From assembly GCA_030607765.1 (NCBI GenBank), contig JAUWJJ010000055.1, positions 1 through 7,138 on the forward strand: 7,138 nt of DNA, read 5' to 3'. Under the pieces are notes generated by a model. The model had not been told where the DNA came from and made no database searches. It saw nothing but the letters and a program-made list of their open reading frames with translations. The DNA is from Candidatus Aerophobota bacterium (GTDB taxonomy: Bacteria > Aerophobota > Aerophobia > Aerophobales > B3-G15). The stretch's first letter is position 1. Every line of letters starts with the position of its first letter. The translations under genes were made by a program, and so were the position numbers. Below, piece by piece: positions 5,915 through 7,138 of the stretch.

Positions 5915-6439
5915 ATGCATACAGTTACTTTAATTCCTGGAGATGGGATTGGTCCGGAAATAACCGAGGTTGCACGAAGCTGTGTAGAAGCTAGTGGTAT
6001 ATCTATAAAGTGGGATATAGTAGAGGCAGGAGCCTCAGTTATGGAGAAATATGGAACTCCTCTGCCCTCTTCGGTAATCGAATCAATAAAGAAAAACAAA
6101 GTTGCCTGGAAAGGTCCCATTACTACTCCTATAGGAGTAGGGTTTAGGAGTGTGAACGTTAAACTAAGGAAACTATTAAATCTTTATCTCTGTCTTAGAC
6201 CTTACAAATATTATCCAGGAGCAAAAAGTAAATTTAGTGATGTGGATATTGTGGTAATACGGGAAAATACTGAAGATTTATATGCAGGAATTGAGTTTGA
6301 GGAAGGAAAACCAGAAACAAAGGAGTTTATAGATTTTGTTAAAGAAAAAAGTGGGATTAAAATTAGGGAAGATTCAGGGATAAGCATAAAACCTATTTCT
6401 ATTTCAGCGTCCAGGAAAATAGTCAAGACAGCTTTTTAA
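5915..6439 (+). CDS. icd: Isocitrate dehydrogenase N-terminal fragment, up to the premature stop
   Basis: If the TAA is real and read as a stop, the product is 174 residues: the first half of the large domain with the GDGIGPEI nucleotide-binding start, the isocitrate-binding Ser/Asn/Arg segment (78-86), and [10 protein letters not shown] with the catalytic Tyr. It ends in the helix before the catalytic-lysine strand and lacks the metal-binding aspartates and the adenine-binding region, so it should be inactive. The ATG at 5915 is chosen because the family starts with this [12 protein letters not shown] block. No clear Shine-Dalgarno precedes it. Codon usage and conservation look normal throughout, which suggests the break is recent or artificial. 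Confidence 0.6.
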   Translation: MHTVTLIPGDGIGPEITEVARSCVEASGISIKWDIVEAGASVMEKYGTPLPSSVIESIKKNKVAWKGPITTPIGVGFRSVNVKLRKLLNLYLCLRPYKYYPGAKSKFSDVDIVVIRENTEDLYAGIEFEEGKPETKEFIDFVKEKSGIKIREDSGISIKPISISASRKIVKTAF

Positions 6440-6493
6440 TATGCCCTAAATAATAATAGAAAAAAAGTAACTGCTGTTCACAAGGCTAACATT

Positions 6494-6991
6494 ATGAAGT
6501 TCAGTGATGGTCTTTTTTCCAAAGTTGCCAAGGAAGTAGCTTTAGAATACAGTGGGAAGATAGAATTTGAAGAAAGATTGGTTGATAATATGTGCATGCA
6601 ATTAGTTCAAAAACCTCAGAACTATGATGTCCTGGTTCTACCCAATCTTTACGGAGATATTATTTCTGATTTATGCGCCGGGCTTATCGGAGGATTAGGA
6701 ATGGCCCCGGGAGCAAATATTGGGGATGAATATGTTATTTTTGAGCCTACCCATGGGAGTGCTCCCAGGTATCAGGGGATGAACAAGGTTAATCCTACTG
6801 GAATGATTCTCTCCGGAGTTATGATGCTTAAATGGTTAGGTGAGGAAAAAGCAGCTATTAAATTGGAAAGAGCGGTGGTTGCTGTTATCCGCGAGGGTAA
6901 AAAACTAACTTATGATTTCAAACCTACTCCTGATGATCTTAGCGCTGTGGGAACAAGAGAAATGGGAGAAGCTATCCTGGAAAAGATTTGA
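6494..6991 (+). CDS. icd: Isocitrate dehydrogenase C-terminal fragment, after the premature stop
   Basis: The same frame continues after the TAA and could restart at the ATG at 6494, with a weak AAGG 8 nt before it, giving 165 residues. It contains VDNMCMQL (30-37) and NLYGDIISD (51-59) with the metal-binding aspartates, APGANIGDE (71-79), HGSAPRYQG (87-95) and the C-terminal TYDF block (139-142) that helps hold the cofactor. The 18 codons between the stop and this ATG encode the catalytic Lys of VHKAN, so a restarted fragment would lack it. Two-piece reassembly is therefore unlikely to give an active enzyme. Confidence 0.55.
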   Translation: MKFSDGLFSKVAKEVALEYSGKIEFEERLVDNMCMQLVQKPQNYDVLVLPNLYGDIISDLCAGLIGGLGMAPGANIGDEYVIFEPTHGSAPRYQGMNKVNPTGMILSGVMMLKWLGEEKAAIKLERAVVAVIREGKKLTYDFKPTPDDLSAVGTREMGEAILEKI

Positions 6992-7138
6992 CTTGAATGT
7001 GGTTCTAAATCCGCAGTCTAAAGTTAATAGTCCTGGGTTTTGTTAAAGATTTTCCTATCCAAGAACTTGGAACTGTTTAATCCTTTTCGGTAATAGGTAA
7101 GTTTTCCTAAAAGCTAACGATGTAGTGCAGACCTTTAG
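6992..7138. other. Right-end intergenic stretch with partial palindromic repeats
   Basis: I see no gene here. CCGCAGTCTAAAG (7011-7023) matches one half of the 675-692 palindrome with one change but lacks the second arm. ATGTAGTGCAGACCTTTAG (7120-7138) starts with the same 11-mer as the minus-strand flank of the 701-717 hairpin and is cut by the window edge; completing the palindrome would need GTCTGC next. No convincing terminator for icd is visible: the only stem, CCAAG/CTTGG (7059-7070), has a 2-nt loop and no T-tract. Confidence 0.5.

Larger units (their letters stand above)
5915..6991 (+). pseudogene. icd: Isocitrate dehydrogenase gene interrupted by one in-frame TAA
   Basis: Read through codon 175 (TAA, 6437-6439), this is a single 358-codon frame for isocitrate dehydrogenase, the TCA-cycle enzyme that oxidises and decarboxylates isocitrate to 2-oxoglutarate. 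All expected blocks are in order: GDGIGPEI (9-16), substrate segment RSVNVKLRK (78-86), [11 protein letters not shown] (92-102, as in the E. coli-type enzyme), [10 protein letters not shown] (116-125, catalytic Tyr123), VHKANIMK (188-195, catalytic Lys190), metal-binding Asp224, Asp248 and Asp252, and HGSAPRYQG (280-288). The Arg-Tyr after HGSAP sits where E. coli has the NADP determinants Lys-Tyr, so NADP use is possible. The context [16 protein letters not shown] matches family text with Glu at the stop, as in E. coli IEYA; GAA to TAA is one substitution. A nonsense mutation, a read error or readthrough are all open. Confidence 0.8.

Noticed and set aside
5887..6426. Minus-strand open frames opposite icd (5887-6120 and 6211-6426)
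   Set aside because: They are shadows of the conserved isocitrate dehydrogenase frame.
7059..7070. Terminator for icd (CCAAG-AA-CTTGG)
   Set aside because: The loop is too short, the stem only 4-5 bp, and no T-tract follows.

Overview
The window looks like a piece of an uncultured, probably anaerobic, AT-rich bacterial genome. Genes are packed in the Firmicutes/Thermotogae style, with overlapping stops and starts and strong Shine-Dalgarno sites. The transporter's binding protein has an ordinary secretory signal peptide and no lipoprotein cysteine, which fits an organism with an outer membrane. Runs of short palindromic repeats between genes remind me of candidate-phylum genomes such as Atribacterota or Aerophobetes. 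That assignment is a weak inference, not something the sequence proves.

Layout. On the minus strand, reading from about 5450 down to 813, is a complete four-gene ABC importer of the BMP/nucleoside type (the architecture of Bacillus NupNOPQ/YufNOPQ): a periplasmic BMP-family binding protein, a double-domain ATPase and two permeases. A perfect 12-bp hairpin separates the binding-protein gene from the ATPase gene; the other two junctions overlap. After a 249-bp spacer packed with hairpins, and on the same strand, comes the 5' part of a molybdopterin-binding xanthine dehydrogenase-type subunit (563 to 1), which runs off the window. Together these suggest uptake of purines or nucleosides followed by oxidation of the purine ring.

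Between 5451 and 5914 lies a divergent intergenic region. It holds four tandem hairpin repeats of 42-43 bp and a strong G-quadruplex motif. To its right, on the plus strand, is an isocitrate dehydrogenase gene (5915-6991) interrupted by one in-frame TAA at 6437-6439. The stop sits where the family has Glu, and the reading frame is otherwise intact. The last 147 bp hold no gene but contain two partial matches to the palindromic repeats seen at 641-757.

The most notable points are the single-codon break in icd, the two different hairpin arrays, and the hairpin inside the transporter operon. I see no RNA gene, CRISPR array, complete insertion sequence or recognisable riboswitch, and no clearly new protein system.
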